64,000 nucleotides of DNA. Source: Nematostella vectensis. Taxonomy: Eukaryota > Cnidaria > Anthozoa > Actiniaria > Edwardsiidae. Positions within the stretch are counted from its first letter, which is position 1; each line of letters opens with the position of its first letter. Both the position numbers and the translations under genes were made by a program. The stretch is from the NCBI RefSeq assembly GCF_932526225.1, contig NC_064047.1:9971494-10035493 (forward strand), read 5' to 3'. The notes under the pieces were generated by a model. That model did not search any database, was not told where the DNA came from, and saw only the letters and a program-made list of their open reading frames with translations. Positions 11,205-25,100 of the stretch are shown here, in pieces.

Positions 11205-13185
11205 CTAAACATACGACTCTTCGGTAAACATCATTTTCTCTATGTCATCATGGGAAGGTGATGTGTAGTCCGTGGATGGAACATCCTTCGGTATCCAGAT
11301 CTCTTTCACCTTGGCGATCTCCTCTGCCGTCTCCGCGCTGATCTTAAGCCCGTTCGCCTGGGCCTGCTCGCTTAACAAGTCCTTCAGATCGCGAATTTGA
11401 GTCACGTCGGTTTTATTTTCGGAAACCGAGTCGGCTCCGACGCTCGATCGATCGTCCATGCTCGATACTGAAGATGAGGAAGAGGTCTGGCTTCCGCGCC
11501 GAAGCTCTACCGCTCGATCGCTCGTCCCCATTCTCGATATGTATGTCGTGGTGGTGTTCCTAACGTTAAAAGATGTCTCCGTATCATTGCCCCATGGAGG
11601 TTTAGCCCTAGTGGCTTCTTGGGGGAAGAATTCCGAGGGCGGGAAATGCGGCGATCCACCCCCATTGTACAAACACTGTTTATTGTTCAACGTTGATCTC
11701 AGCTGAGACCCCGTCCCCGTAGTGCGCTGGACTCTTTTCCCACCTTCGCTGGTGGTCCTCCTGTGGTGTAAGTTAAGTCCGAATGGCGAGTGTTCAAGTC
11801 TCCTTGAGGTGGACCCCCCGGAGCTTGTGCTAGTATCGTCTCTATGATCAGGCCAGTTCTGATCTGGGCTGTTGAGCGGGAAGGGGGAGGTAGATTTCAC
11901 CGGCGTGGTGGGTTCACTTTGCGACAAATCAAGCTTATCGGGTCGTCGGAAAGCACTCGTGCTCGGAACACTTACCGAGCGATCACAACGATCGACAGCC
12001 CTTTGTTGCCATGGGTCTCGCTCCTCCGAATCCTCTTCGACTTCCTTACCAGATGGCGCATTCCCGTTCCCCTCGCCACCCCCCTGGAAAAACTGCGGCT
12101 TATTGCCCACTTTCCTTAGCATGTGTTGGTGGTACGAGGGAGCCGCGGGCTGCCGCCTTCGATCCACTGCTTGGAACACTTGATCGGGCGTAGGTGAAGG
12201 TGACCGCTGCACGGGCGAGCCAGGTGACGTCACATCCGGCTCACTACTTGTGCTTCCCTGGGTTTTGACAGCAGCGTGTTTGAATTCGGGAACGCGGTTC
12301 ACAGACGCGAGATAGGTAGGGGTGGGGTTCAGGCGTGGGTATGCTGTGACGTTTTCCGTCACAGGTAACGCCTGTACGGTTTGCGGAGAGTGCGCGCGAC
12401 GAAGTATCGCAGTCTCAAGTTTTCTACCGCTCGGTGTCGTCTTGGATTGTTTGTGCTCGATAAGCTCCGCGCTCGTCGTGGTACTACTAAGCTGTCGTCG
12501 CATTTTCGGAAACTTCCGACTCCCCTTAATCCGCATTTTTATTGATTCCGGACCGCTCCCGACAGGTTCCGAACACCTTCGACCGATATTCGATTGCGGT
12601 TCGTAAAACGCCGCACGGAGCTGATTCATGTCCATGTCGTGTCTGCGTAAGACTGGTGATGAGTTAGGCGAGCCGGAAGCGGAATTCGGGCTACTGATGC
12701 TATTCCTATCAGGAAACCCCGCAGACAACAGATTCCTATTCCTTGAGTCTCCATCGTACAAGTTTGAGTCGCTCAAATGAAGAGAAGACCTCTCCCCTTT
12801 AGGGCTCAGAGGCTCTGGTGAGTCCAACCCTTCATCAGTAGAAGACTGACTGTGAAAAATCCTTCCTTCGACGCCATTCTCGACGTCTAAAGACTCCTGA
12901 TTCATGACAATTTCACTACGATCTCCCAACACGTTAAGAACATTCTCGCCAAAGATATCCACGAAGTGTTCAATCATGAATTGTACTACAGGGGGCACAG
13001 CGGACGACTGCTCAGTTGCAGCAACGCTGGACCCCTTGGGCGCCCAAAGCATACTGGGAGCGACACATACTGCCAAGTTATAAGCCGTCATGTTGTTGAC
13101 GTCCGCGTTGTCGGCAATGTGGTAGAGCACGCAAAGGAAGCGTTTCAAGATCTCGATGCTGTACACGCTGAGATTTTCTAGAATT
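11205..13185 (-). CDS. ARHGAP20-like: Rho GEF/GAP gene, terminal exon: end of RhoGAP domain and Ser/Pro-rich tail
   Basis: The exon begins after TTCACTCAG (plus-strand boundary 13185/13186) and encodes residues 781-1440. It opens with the last RhoGAP helices (IEILKRFLCVLYHIAD, then MTAYNLAVCVAPSML); the conserved Asn of the GAP fold is in YNLAV. The remaining roughly 580 residues are low-complexity, Ser/Thr/Pro-rich and probably disordered. An RRCSEP segment is also found in vertebrate ARHGAP20 as I remember it and fits a 14-3-3 type site (R-x-x-S-x-P). The extreme C terminus, EESYV, fits a class I PDZ ligand (S/T-x-hydrophobic). Codons are markedly GC-richer here than in the surrounding introns. 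Confidence 0.9.
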
Positions 13186-16100
13186 CTGAGTGAATAAAAC
13201 TGCAAGTTAGTCTCATTGAAATATGGCAATATGAATTTTGTTGTCCATAGCCCCTACCTCTCCCTACATTGCTAATTTGACCTCGAGAGTAAACAACATC
13301 GCCAAAGGACCGTAAAGCGGCGATGTCACAAGTTTACTTCCGGTCGATTACGTAACAATCTCCGATTTGTACGGAAAACGCAAAAAAACATTTCAAAATT
13401 GTAAAGGAGAGTGTCTATTGGAAGTTTCTTTGAAGATAATTTGGAGCGAGATATTCTTCTTTCTCTTGTCGGTTGAGGTTTTCGTCGGCCCTCCGGAAGT
13501 AAACTGGTGACACTGCGGCTTTAAAGAACGACTGTCATTCTAATAAAATACCAATCGCGAGAAAGCATCCATTTACATCACCTGACATGGAAAAGCTCTT
13601 GCGATATGTTCCATTGAATTTGGAAAATAAAGCACAAGATTTTATTTTCAGGGGAATATTTTAAGATTTCCCTTATAATTTGTTTTCCAATAATGGTTGA
13701 AAACAATAATAAAGGTGTGGCTGACAACGGCTCTTTAAGGTTGTAAGGAACTGCTTACAGTTTGATTTGTTGCGCTCTCTCGGCGTCGTTCTCGATGTTA
13801 TTCGTCGCGACAAGATCGTCGTAATATTCGCTATCCAATATACAGTCAGGCAACCGTCGGAGAAACTCCTGGAACAACGAAACGATATCGAATGAGCTAG
13901 TGCCCCCTCGTAGGCTCAGAAAGGGAAGTTCCAAACTGTCGACACTAACAAACATCCGAGCAGACACCGACCGGATGCCGACACGTGTTCGGGCAGCTGT
14001 CGGTGTTATATCGGATTAGTATCGTCACTACTTCGGGTGGACGTAGACACTGTTTTGAGCAGATAAAGACACTGCTTCGGCCAGGCACAAATAGAGTCAT
14101 AAGTCATTGTTTGAAATCAATAAATAGCACTGTGTAAATTTAGTTTTAAGATTTACCTTTAAAACAGATGCAGTCACAATGACCGATACTTCTTCAAATA
14201 AAACTTCCTTCCCTGAGGAAAAAAAATCGCCACATGAACCTAATTCAACAACAAAGGTGTTCAGAACGATACGGGGTATTCCGAGTCCACATACCCGAGT
14301 CCAATTCCTGTTTGACCTCCTTGGCGCGTCGTGCGTTCGCTGATTTACGGAAAATTCCTGTCACGCCAGGGCCGTAACGAAACATGTGTCGCATCAGCTC
14401 CTCGATTGGCTTGGGCACTGGCTCCTCGTCTGTGCACAAATCTTGTAACGGTAGACCGAATAACCTATTGGTTGAATACAAAGTCACGCGTCACGCAAAC
14501 ATGTCGCATGTCACGCAAACCCTTTGACACAGACTCCACATCCGTGCACAGATCATAATGGGCGAGACTTGCTCAATGTCAAGAAACGCTTGCTACACAG
14601 GCTATAATTTAACGTGATGCTGACCGGAATTAGAACCCCACTGCACTTGGGTTTGTTATCGTTATAGTTTGTAATAAACGCCGCTCTCTAATAAACAAAC
14701 GACTCCTATCTATTGAACGCCGTTTTTCGAAATTTGATAATTTACGGTAGGTGTCACGCATCATGCAGGCAACCCGTCACGTTAAAATGTGACATCACGC
14801 CAGACGTGACGTCACAAAAAATGCGATACGCAACATTGTATCACGTCACGCAACAATTGCAATGTCACGCAAAAATGTGTCATATGTCACGCAACAATGT
14901 GCCACGTCACGCAACAAATTATTATGTCACGCAACAATGCGCCACGTCACGCAACATAGCGTCATGTCACGCAACAATATGTCATGTCACGCAATAACGG
15001 GTGACGCCACGCATCAATGGGTCACATCACGTGAGGTGGCTTACCTTCCCGGTGAGACGGGTTGGATGTCGTTACTGTGAGGCTTGGCACCTGAAGTCTT
15101 CTTGTGCATCGCCCAGTTGATGATAGGAGACTTCTTGATTGGGTTCTTCCATTTCTTGCTCGGTGGCTGCACCTCTAAGCATCGGGCACAATAAACAGAA
15201 TTAAAGGGATGAAAGAACAGGCACATTAACTGATGAAACGGGACATTGAAAAATACTAACATATTAGATTATACATGTTAAGGAACTTGAACATGAAGGA
15301 CAAACACGCGAATTGTCGGAGAGAAGCGCAGATGGACAGACAGACAAAGAGATAGAGAGACAGATAGACAGACAGACAAACAGAAGGATGTTTGGACAAA
15401 AATGCAAACCAAGCGAAAGACAGACAGACGGCAGGAAAGATTTAGCGAGGGGCAGACGACTGACACCTAGCTGGACTGACAAACAGCCGGCTGGACGGAC
15501 AGACAACGTAACAGACAAAAAGTCAGACGGTTGGAAGGTCGGACAGATTTACCGAGGGGCGGACGACTGACGCCTAGCCGGACTGACAAACAGCCGGCTT
15601 GACGGACAGACAACGGGACGGACAGACAGACATATGAACCCCTTGCGTTGTTATGCATTACCTAGGATTATCTCACTTTGTGCCTTGCGAGTGATTACGG
15701 GAGTTACTACTTGGCGGTTCTTCGTGTTCATCTGGCTCAAGACTAGACGTACATTATTGTTAGTTTGCGATCATACCAGCGGCCCATACCAGCCCTGACA
15801 AATAGCCATGGGACCAGGCTACCTCTTGCACACAGGAGTCTCAATATTGGGTCCCTGACAAACAGCCATGGGACCAGGCAACCTCTTGCACACAGGAGTC
15901 CCAATATTGGGCCCCTGAAAAACGGCCATGGAACCAGACTACTTTTTGCACACAGGAGTCCCAATATTGGGCCCCTGACAGACAGCCATGGAACCAGGCA
16001 ACCTCTAGCACACAGGAATCCCTATGCTGAGGCAGTTTTAAAGGCCAGTTAACAATTAGCATAAGTTTATCCTTATCAGCGATAATAAATATTAGCATTT

Positions 16101-19100
16101 AGAATGTAGGAATGTCTATGAATTATACCAAATTGAAGTTTTGATCTGACTTCTGCTGGGATAACTCAAACACCTTTTCTTGCATCTTACCAATACATGT
16201 TAATGAGGTAAAGAGAAATAAACTTCGTAGAATTTATCGCATACAGACGTTTATCTACCGGGGGAAAGTTCTTTACAGAGTTGGCACTAATGTCACGCAG
16301 AAAACGCGTTACGTGAATACGTGGCTAAAAAGCGAACACATGGCATAAGTGTATCACATATGGGGGTGATCTGAACAAAGCATGTCGATAACCCACTCCT
16401 TTGTTATTGTTTATTTATTCGCGAGGAAACTTCAAAATAACAGTCCACTAATGATATCTGATATATTATTTGCTGTATTTGATTGGAAATATCTTGGTTA
16501 CTCGCTTGAATTAGCCGATGGAAATGGATGCTTTGTGTGACTCGCCATTGAAATGGCGGCATGATTGGCATTCTTTAATTGAATGCGTATGCATTCCCCC
16601 CGGATACTGATTACAAAATGTGTGACGCCATAAGAGAGTGCGTGACGTTTTGGAAAAAGTGCGTGACAGCAAGACTATTATACTTACCGAGTGTTGATGT
16701 AATCTTTACAGCTTTCCTCCTTCGCTTTAGTATAAACTGGCACTGCGTCTGTGGCGACACAGGGTCCATGGCGGGGAGATGCTGGTCGTAGTCGAACGCG
16801 CACCCTTCCTCGTCCGAACTGGAGCCCTCGCGAATATGGCTCATCTTTATGGCGAACGGAAACTCGTGCCCTGAGAAGAGGGAAAAAAGAAAAGCGACAG
16901 CTGAGTCGAGTAGTCCGATAGCCGGGTCTCAAACAAACAGCGCCAAAACACTTAGCTTCTTTTACAGGCATCTCTCTATAGGAAAAATAAAATGACTAGA
17001 AACGAGATAGCCACCTCTAGGGCTTCCTGTGTGACCACCATCTTTTCCGAATCTTTACCGAGCACTCCTCTTCATAGCCTGCGTGCAGCCGGAAATAGTT
17101 CCATTATTACCGTCTGCGAATTACCGACAGAAAGCTTGTTTACACCCCCCGCGCACCTACCGCCGGAGTGAAGCGATTTCTGATTGGCTATCATCTGGTT
17201 CAAACGTAACGAGCCACGCGATTGGTCAATGGCTCCATGTTCCCTGCATTTATATAATTTTTCGAATGTTATGATTTTGCACGAGAGTTTGACAGCGATG
17301 GCGCGAAGCGTGCAAACCAATATGGCAATTTCTTCGTGTAATTTGTGCCTCACGGATGTAGCTAATAGCGACCAAAAATTTGTCATCGGGGGTAAAGGGA
17401 AGTTCGATATAGCCTTTGAGCTGAAAAGTCTTTCTTCCACAAGAGTAAGCGAGTATACGTTCCGCGGACGAGCATCTTGCCTAATGATTCGAGGTCCTCT
17501 GGGAGTTTTCTCTCTTTGTCCAACAAAGGCCATTTAACTCGAACAGTTACAGCCACATGTGGGTTTGGAGGATTCGGAGTATTTGTAGCAGCGGTAGCTG
17601 CATTTGTAGCAGGAGCTGGAGTTGCAACAGGAGCTGGATTTAGAGGGCTGACTGGCCATTTCGATTGTTAGACCATTGCGCACAGGAGTAGAAGCGAGTT
17701 CTTCTGGTCTTGAGGATGATGACTTTCCCTGTGATTTCGTTGGTGTCTTATACGTTTCTTGCTCGGTGTTCTGATTACCTCTATAATTATTTTGAAACAG
17801 GTCTTCAATGGTTTTTAGTTCTTGAAGCAACTGTGTTCGTCGCTTAAGTTTTCTAAAGCGCAGACGACAAACATACTCGCTTACTCTTGTGGAAGAGAGA
17901 CTTTTCAGTTCAAAAGCTTTATTGAACTTCCCTTTACCCCCGATGACAAATCTTTGGTCGCTATTAGCTACATTCGTGAGGCACAAAATACACGAAGAAA
18001 TTGCCATACTGAGTTGCACGCTTCGAGCCTTCGCTGTCAAACTCACGTGCGAAATCATAACATTCGAAAAATTATATCTGCAGGGTACATGGGGCTATTG
18101 ACCAATCGCGTGGCTCGTTACATTTGAACCAGATGACAGCCAATCAGAAATCGCTTCACTCCGACGGTAGGTGCGCGGGGGTTCTTAACAAGCTTTCTGT
18201 TGGTAATTCGCAGACGGTAATAATGGAACTATTTCCGGCTTCACGCAGGCTATCCTCTTCAATGTGTAGTAAGATATTTCAGAATGAATTCTAAGTCATT
18301 TCCGAATGAGCATCGAGTCATTGTCGGATGAATAACGAGGCATTTCCGAATGGATAGAGTCATACCCGAATAATACCGAGTCTTTCCCGAATGGACAGAG
18401 TCATTCCCTCATGATACCGAGTCATTCCAAAAGTCATTCCCGAATAATACCAATGCATCTACGAGTGAACGAATTTGCCCAAGCTACTCTCCCGTTCATG
18501 ACAAGTTATTTCAAAGTGAAAACCGAGTTATACCCCAACAAATACCGAGCCATGCCCGAGCAGACAGACATTCACTCCGAAATACTTACCAATAAGTGGG
18601 CATGCACCCTCCTCTCTCCCTGAAAGCACCCATAGTTGATACTCAGTCGGGTCTTCCGTCTGGAAAATAAAAAACCGTTAGAATGGTTCCAATAAAACAA
18701 CCTATTCCATCAGGGCTTTTTTAAAACACTGTCGCTGGCTTAGAGCGAAAGGATAACGATCTGAAATCGGAAAACGTTTTAAGTCCAAATCTTGGTCCTA
18801 GCGGATTGCCTCAAATAAAACATATCAAGGAAATTCAGCCAAAAATTGTCGTTTTTGCTAAACGCGGTCACTTCCATATAAGGAAACTAATATGTTCCTT
18901 ATTTGGAAAAACTGCATGATTCTTGTCATTCTAAAGGTTGCCGTACCAGATGTGCTTCGTAAACATGTGGGTGGGTAGGTAGGTAGGTAGATAGATAGAT
19001 ATAGTTTATTAGCAGCTTATACACACAAGTACATGGCTGTCATGCTAACAAACATTAATTTATATAGATATAAAAAAAACAAGTAATACAAGAGTCCAGC

Positions 19101-22100
19101 TACTTTTAGACTACCCATCCCTAGATAAAAAACAGTCATATATAAATTTAGCGACCTCCCTCTGCGCTGTTATAGGAGGATTTATTAGGTTCTGAAAAAG
19201 GAGTCTTTCATCAACATATCTTTTATCTTTCATGACCTTTTTAACTTTTAAAACCTCAAGCACACGTTTTCTTTCCATCTCATGTCGCTTACATTTAATT
19301 AGGAAGTGGAACTCGTCTTCGACCTCCCCTGAATTACACTGAGAACAGATTCTGTCCTCAGGCTTTCTATAGGGCCTCTGGTAGCGCCCAGTCTCGATTT
19401 CAAGTTTATGACTGCTAATCCTTAGGCGGGTGAGGGCTTTTCGGTGGTTGAGGTTGTGAATGTTGTAAAGGTATGTCTCAAAATCGTATGTCGTTTTGAA
19501 AGTTCTATAAGTTCTAAGTTTATTTTTTTGACCGGGCTTTTTGGAGACATTGAATATTTCGCCCAACCAACATTGAAATCCGATGTCTCGCAGCCTTTGC
19601 TTGTAAAACACTTTATCCTGCTGCAAGGCATCGTTTTGCAAATTGTTGGTTAGGGTTTCGCCCGATCCACACGAAGCGGCAATTGCTTGTAATATTTTTA
19701 GCCAATTAGTTTAAAAAGGAAGTTGAAGGCTCTGCATTTGGCATTTATGGAAAGGGGGTATCTTCCCATCTCCCCAAGGCAAGCATTGTTAACAGCGGTT
19801 TTTGTTCGCCAAGCAAAAGTTTACAAAACAGCACATGCACTGCCTCAACGGGGTCGCTCCCTTTCTGTACCTTCTCGACTCCCCAAACTTCGCTAGCATA
19901 CAAAAGTAATGGCTAAACTAAAGTATCAAATAGATACCTTTATACCTATGACTGCGCACATCCCCCCCCACCCTCGACAAATCCTGAGAACGCGCCTGTT
20001 CTATCAAAGTAAACAGGAGGAAAGAAAAAAAAAACGTGAAAAATACGTACCTGGATTTGGAACTGATCTATAGCGTAACGGAGCACTGTGCAAGCGTCAT
20101 CTGTGTTAGTGACAGTGAACGACTTGGACTATAACAAGAGAAAAAAGACCTTAACAAAAACACCTATTCTAGACACACGCTACAATATATTACTTGTCCC
20201 ATGCGCATTTGCCTGTACACTTAACTCCTGATAATAGACCTTGTACTATAGCACACGTCTACACCAGCCCACTATACCTTTATGGTCCTCGCAAGGATAT
20301 CCATTTTTATCCCTATTTTCCTACGTGTACTATCGCTCTATATTCTAAGGCAACATTGTACTCTGCTTGAACAATGGTAGAGAATGGATATATTCCAATA
20401 TCCATTTTCATCCCTATTTTCCTACGTGTACTATTGCTATATATTCTAAGGCAACATTGTACTCTGCTTGAACAATGGTAGAGAATGGATATATTCCAAT
20501 ATCCATTTTTATCCCTATTTTCCTACGTGTACTATTGCTATATATTCTAAGGAAACATTGTACTCTGCTTGAACAATGGTGGAGAATGGATATATTCCAA
20601 TATCCATTTTCATCCCTATTTTCCTACGTGTACTATTGCTATATATTCTAAGGCAACATTGTACTCTGCTTGAACAATGGTGGAGAATGGATATATTCCA
20701 ATATCCATTTTCATCCCTATTTTCCTACGTGTACTATTGCTATATATTCTAAGGCAACATTGTACTCTGCTTGAACAATGGTGGAGAATGGATATATTCC
20801 AATATCCATTTTTATCGCTATTTTCCTACGTGTACTATCGCCCTATATTCTAAGGCAACACTGTACTCTGCTTGAACAATGGCGGAGAATGTGGGATGTA
20901 ATAGCTATATCACTTCGATAAACCGGACAGTGAGCAACAAATATTAGACAAACATGTTTCGCAAGTAAAGAATATTACTCACGAAACCGAACGAATCTGG
21001 TGACTCCATCTCTCGGTTGTAGACTTTGAGGGACAGCGTTCGCGGCTCTTCTATATCCTTCTGTATCGTGATATTTCTGAAAGAAATCACAGTTCAAACG
21101 TCGTTTTCTAATTTGCCACTTGCACGAAGAAGTCACGTGACTTTCTAAGTGGCAAATTCGCACCAAAATTTTCAGACAAATGAAACTCTCTTGTTGATTC
21201 GTTTGCGCTGAATAAGTTGCTTTTTGTTGTTGTTATTTTGCCGCAAAAAGCCGAAGCGCGCGAGTTTGCCTCCCAAAATGTCACGTGATTTCCTAGTGGA
21301 AGCCACCTATAAGATGTATTTCAAGGTGTGTGAAAGTGAAGATCAAACAATCGACATCTATAGACACCTAATTTACCCGGGTGCTAATAGGTGGTGATCA
21401 ATAAACTCTAGTAATTCCAGAACCATACATTAGGTACCTTTAACGGATTATAGTGTGATTTGTACATATTTTCTGAATTTGAAAGAAATACACTAAGAAT
21501 ACATTTTGTAAATGCTATTGCCACTGACATCGTATTTTGAAATAGGTGTATCTAAGAGACCATGATGATCATGGTCTCTTGGTGTATCTCAATAGATGCA
21601 TCTCGGGATGACTGACGCAGGACTCCATAGGTGAGCGGACACGAGAAGTGGTGGGTAGGGGAGATACTTACTTTGCTAAGGCGATGTACCATGCATCTCT
21701 CTCCTCGATGGTACTGCAAAATAACAAAAAGACAATGACTGCCAATAGTGATGCTGGTTCCAAATACATGGACAAACCCAGAAACAATGAAGACGGAACA
21801 ACAACAACAGTAAAAACAACAAAACCGAGAGCAACAACTACAGTAATAAAAGCAATAAGAATAATAGAAACAACAAAAACAGCAACAACAACAAAACAAA
21901 AACAGTAGCAACAACAATTTGCAAAATCAACAGCAATAATAACAGTAACAACAACAATAAACAAAAACAATAGCATGGACTCACTTGAACGATAGTACGC
22001 AGTTTGTAGTTGGCCAACCGAGAACAAAAGACTTGTCACGTGACTTGATAGTGTCACACACTTCGTCGATACAACTCCCGAGCCATAACTCTGTCAGGCG

Positions 22101-25100
22101 TAGGCGCTGCTTCAGTTTGTAAGTCGCTGGGGTCCTGGGGAAAGAGCCAAAGCAACAATAATTTATTTGTTTAAACAAGAACGTCAAAATCTCGTTTTCA
22201 ATGATATCTTTGGACAAGACCAGAAGAACTTTTCTATGGCAACGAACTTGTTGAATATAAGACTCATATAAGCTGAAAATTAAAGCTGAAAATCATACAT
22301 TTTTAAACAAACTGGTGCGCTTGACGTCTAACCAGCAAAGCATTTTTTTGCAAAGAGCGTGCTGTATCAAAATTATTTTCATATCTGACACGCTTTAGTT
22401 AGGGCAAAAACGTCGTATTATCCATGAGCCGTATTCAATGCAAATGAAGATGAAACAATCGACGCGATTCTTTTGCATGTATTTGCACTGAATATGGCTC
22501 ATGGATAATACAACGTTTGAACTTAGCCGTAGGGTACCTTAATTTTGCAACATTTTTAAATTTGTGAAGAATAAGTGGCGCGGAAATTTCATTTAGTAAA
22601 AAAGGCACTTACTTTGGTTTGGCGATAATGAGAAGATCACTAAACAAAAACAGGTGACGATCCTGGCTGGAGATCCCCTGCGGTAAACAACAAATAAGAT
22701 TCGTGTTAAAGACACTCGGATGGACTTACCACAGACACTATTTCAGGAGGGGTCACTTAACACAGACAATTGTGCAGACCCCTCCTGAACGAAGTGTCTA
22801 GTTAGAATCGGTATACGGAGATGATACAAGATTTCAGGGGGGTCACATACTACAGACAATTGCGCCGACCCCTCCTTAACGAAGTGTCTAGTTAGAATCG
22901 GTATACTGAGATAATACATGATTTCAGGGGGGTCACTTACCACAGACAATTGCGCCGACCCCTCCTGAACGAAGTGTCTAGTTAGAATCGGTATACGGAG
23001 ATAAAACATGATTTCAGGGGGGTCACTTACCACAGACAATTGTGCAGACCCCTCCTGAACGAAGTGTCTAGTTAAAATTGGTACATCAAAAGATTGTAAT
23101 CCTTCAGGGGGGCCTGGCTCAGATATGCTTTTGATTTTAGCTGGGGCTTCAGTTGGGCTATTCCTGGAAAGAAAGGAAACCATTTATATATATTTTTAAT
23201 GGCGTTCTCGCATCCTTTTTAGCAAAGGATTATTTGTAATAATTTAAAGAAGGTTAAATCAGCCTTCCCATGATGCATTGCATATTTGTTTTCATCACGC
23301 AGTTAAAGACAAATAAGGCAAATTCTAAAGACTCTTTACAGACAAGACCCTTCTTTTTTATAAATGCTGCCACTTACGTCACAGGAAATGCAATGCATCA
23401 CGGGAAGGGTGAGATGGCCTCGCGACACTCGCACAGCCAAAGAGCCAATCGAGGTTTACTAAGACCTAGGGCAAACGCCGTTCTTTTCATGTGCCGTTCC
23501 AAATTTGCCTTTCGAAAGGTGCATAAAACAATGGCGTTTAAACTAGGGCTACGTGACCTAGTCGTACAAATTAATATGATATTTTGTATGACCATAACAA
23601 AAAAATTATATTTTAATGACAATAACGCGGATGGTAATGGATTGAAAAATCGTGTAAGCCGAGTTTTCTTACGGTTTGACAGTAGATGATAATGGCTTGA
23701 CGGAAATCGAGGATTTGATGGACGCAGAAGGAGCGGATCGTCTACGGTGCGCATGATAACGGTATCTCTGGAAAACAAAATCTTAAGTCAATGCAGAAGC
23801 CTATCACTAGGAACGTACAATTTTCATGTAACTACAACGAGAGAGCATATTATAGACTGGCTATTTTAAGAAAATATCATCAGGCTATTTTTAAAAAACA
23901 TCATCAGCTTCGCCCAGTCCCTCTAGACTCTCAGAATGTCTCTGACAATCAACAAAAGAAAACAGAAGAGCGGTAGAGGTCGTTCAACGCCAAAGACCTC
24001 TTAGAACCTTCCACGACGAGTCAGTGACGTCATTAGAAGAGAATTATGAATAACGGGCGAAAAAACAGCATTCCCGCCAAAGACCTTCTAGAACCTTTGT
24101 AACCACTGACGTCATTTGAAGAGAATTATAAATGGCGCGCAAAACAAACGTTCCTTACTAAATAATTGTTGGAATTTTGAAGCTTCCAGGCATTTTCTTT
24201 TAAGTTTTGGCATTTTAGGGAGATAACTGTGTAACGCACAGTAATAAAACAAAGGCAATTATCTTTCAATATAACAGTAGTCAGGGTTATTTCTTGTTGT
24301 TTCTGATAACAGAAACGACACCAAACAACTGCTCACCAGATATGCGATAGAGGCTTATCCAGTACTTGTTGTTAAAACTAAGCCAATATTCTGCATATTT
24401 CATACATAGATCCTCCAGGATTGAAAGTACTTTTTTTAATATAGTGTAAAGCAAAATTGAGATGTTCGATAGCAGTGTAATTCCCGTGTCTTAAATATCA
24501 GGGGAATGCCGTAGGATTGTTTGTCGTAATCGCGTCCTCATGTCTTTAGTGTTATATCTAAAAGATAAGACGGGATTAAACCGATAACAAGCGCTTTAGC
24601 CTGTTTAGCAAACGTATCCTTTAGTTCCTTCAGGACGTTTGACATAGGGAAGGGTTTGGTCCTTAGTTCCCATACAGTTTATGGAAGGCTATCAAGTAAA
24701 CAGACACAAGTATCACGTGACCTAAATAAACCACTACTTGCCTAGATTGATCACGTGACTTGCCTGGATCGATCAAGCGACATGGCTAGATCGACAACGC
24801 GGCTTACCAAGATTGATCACGTGACTTGCCTCCACTGATCACTTGACCTCGCGAGGGCTTATCACGTGACTTGGCCGAGATGTGTCGTCTGGCCTTGCCT
24901 GAACTTATCACACTATTTGCCTTGATTAGTCACGTGACCTCGCCGTACTGATCACGTGACCTCGCTAGGACTGATAGTGTGACCTACCTGGTTTGACTCG
25001 CCTTCGGTAATACAAAGATTGTCGTGTGGAAAGCGGTCCTGTACTTGAGTTATCTTGACCTTTAAAAAGAGGAGCGTGTTATTGATATTACACAACGGCG

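Noticed and set aside
17072-17533. Minus-strand frame of about 150 codons as an independent gene
   Set aside because: It is the left arm of the Mutator-like element read against its captured gene. Only the first part (17465-17533) is meaningful, as a fragment of that gene.
20297-20895. CRISPR array
   Set aside because: The 101-bp units are directly contiguous with no unique spacers, in a eukaryotic intron.
23270-23689. Plus-strand open frame of about 139 codons
   Set aside because: It overlaps exon 10 of the minus-strand gene and palindromic repeat sequence. The translation has no domain.
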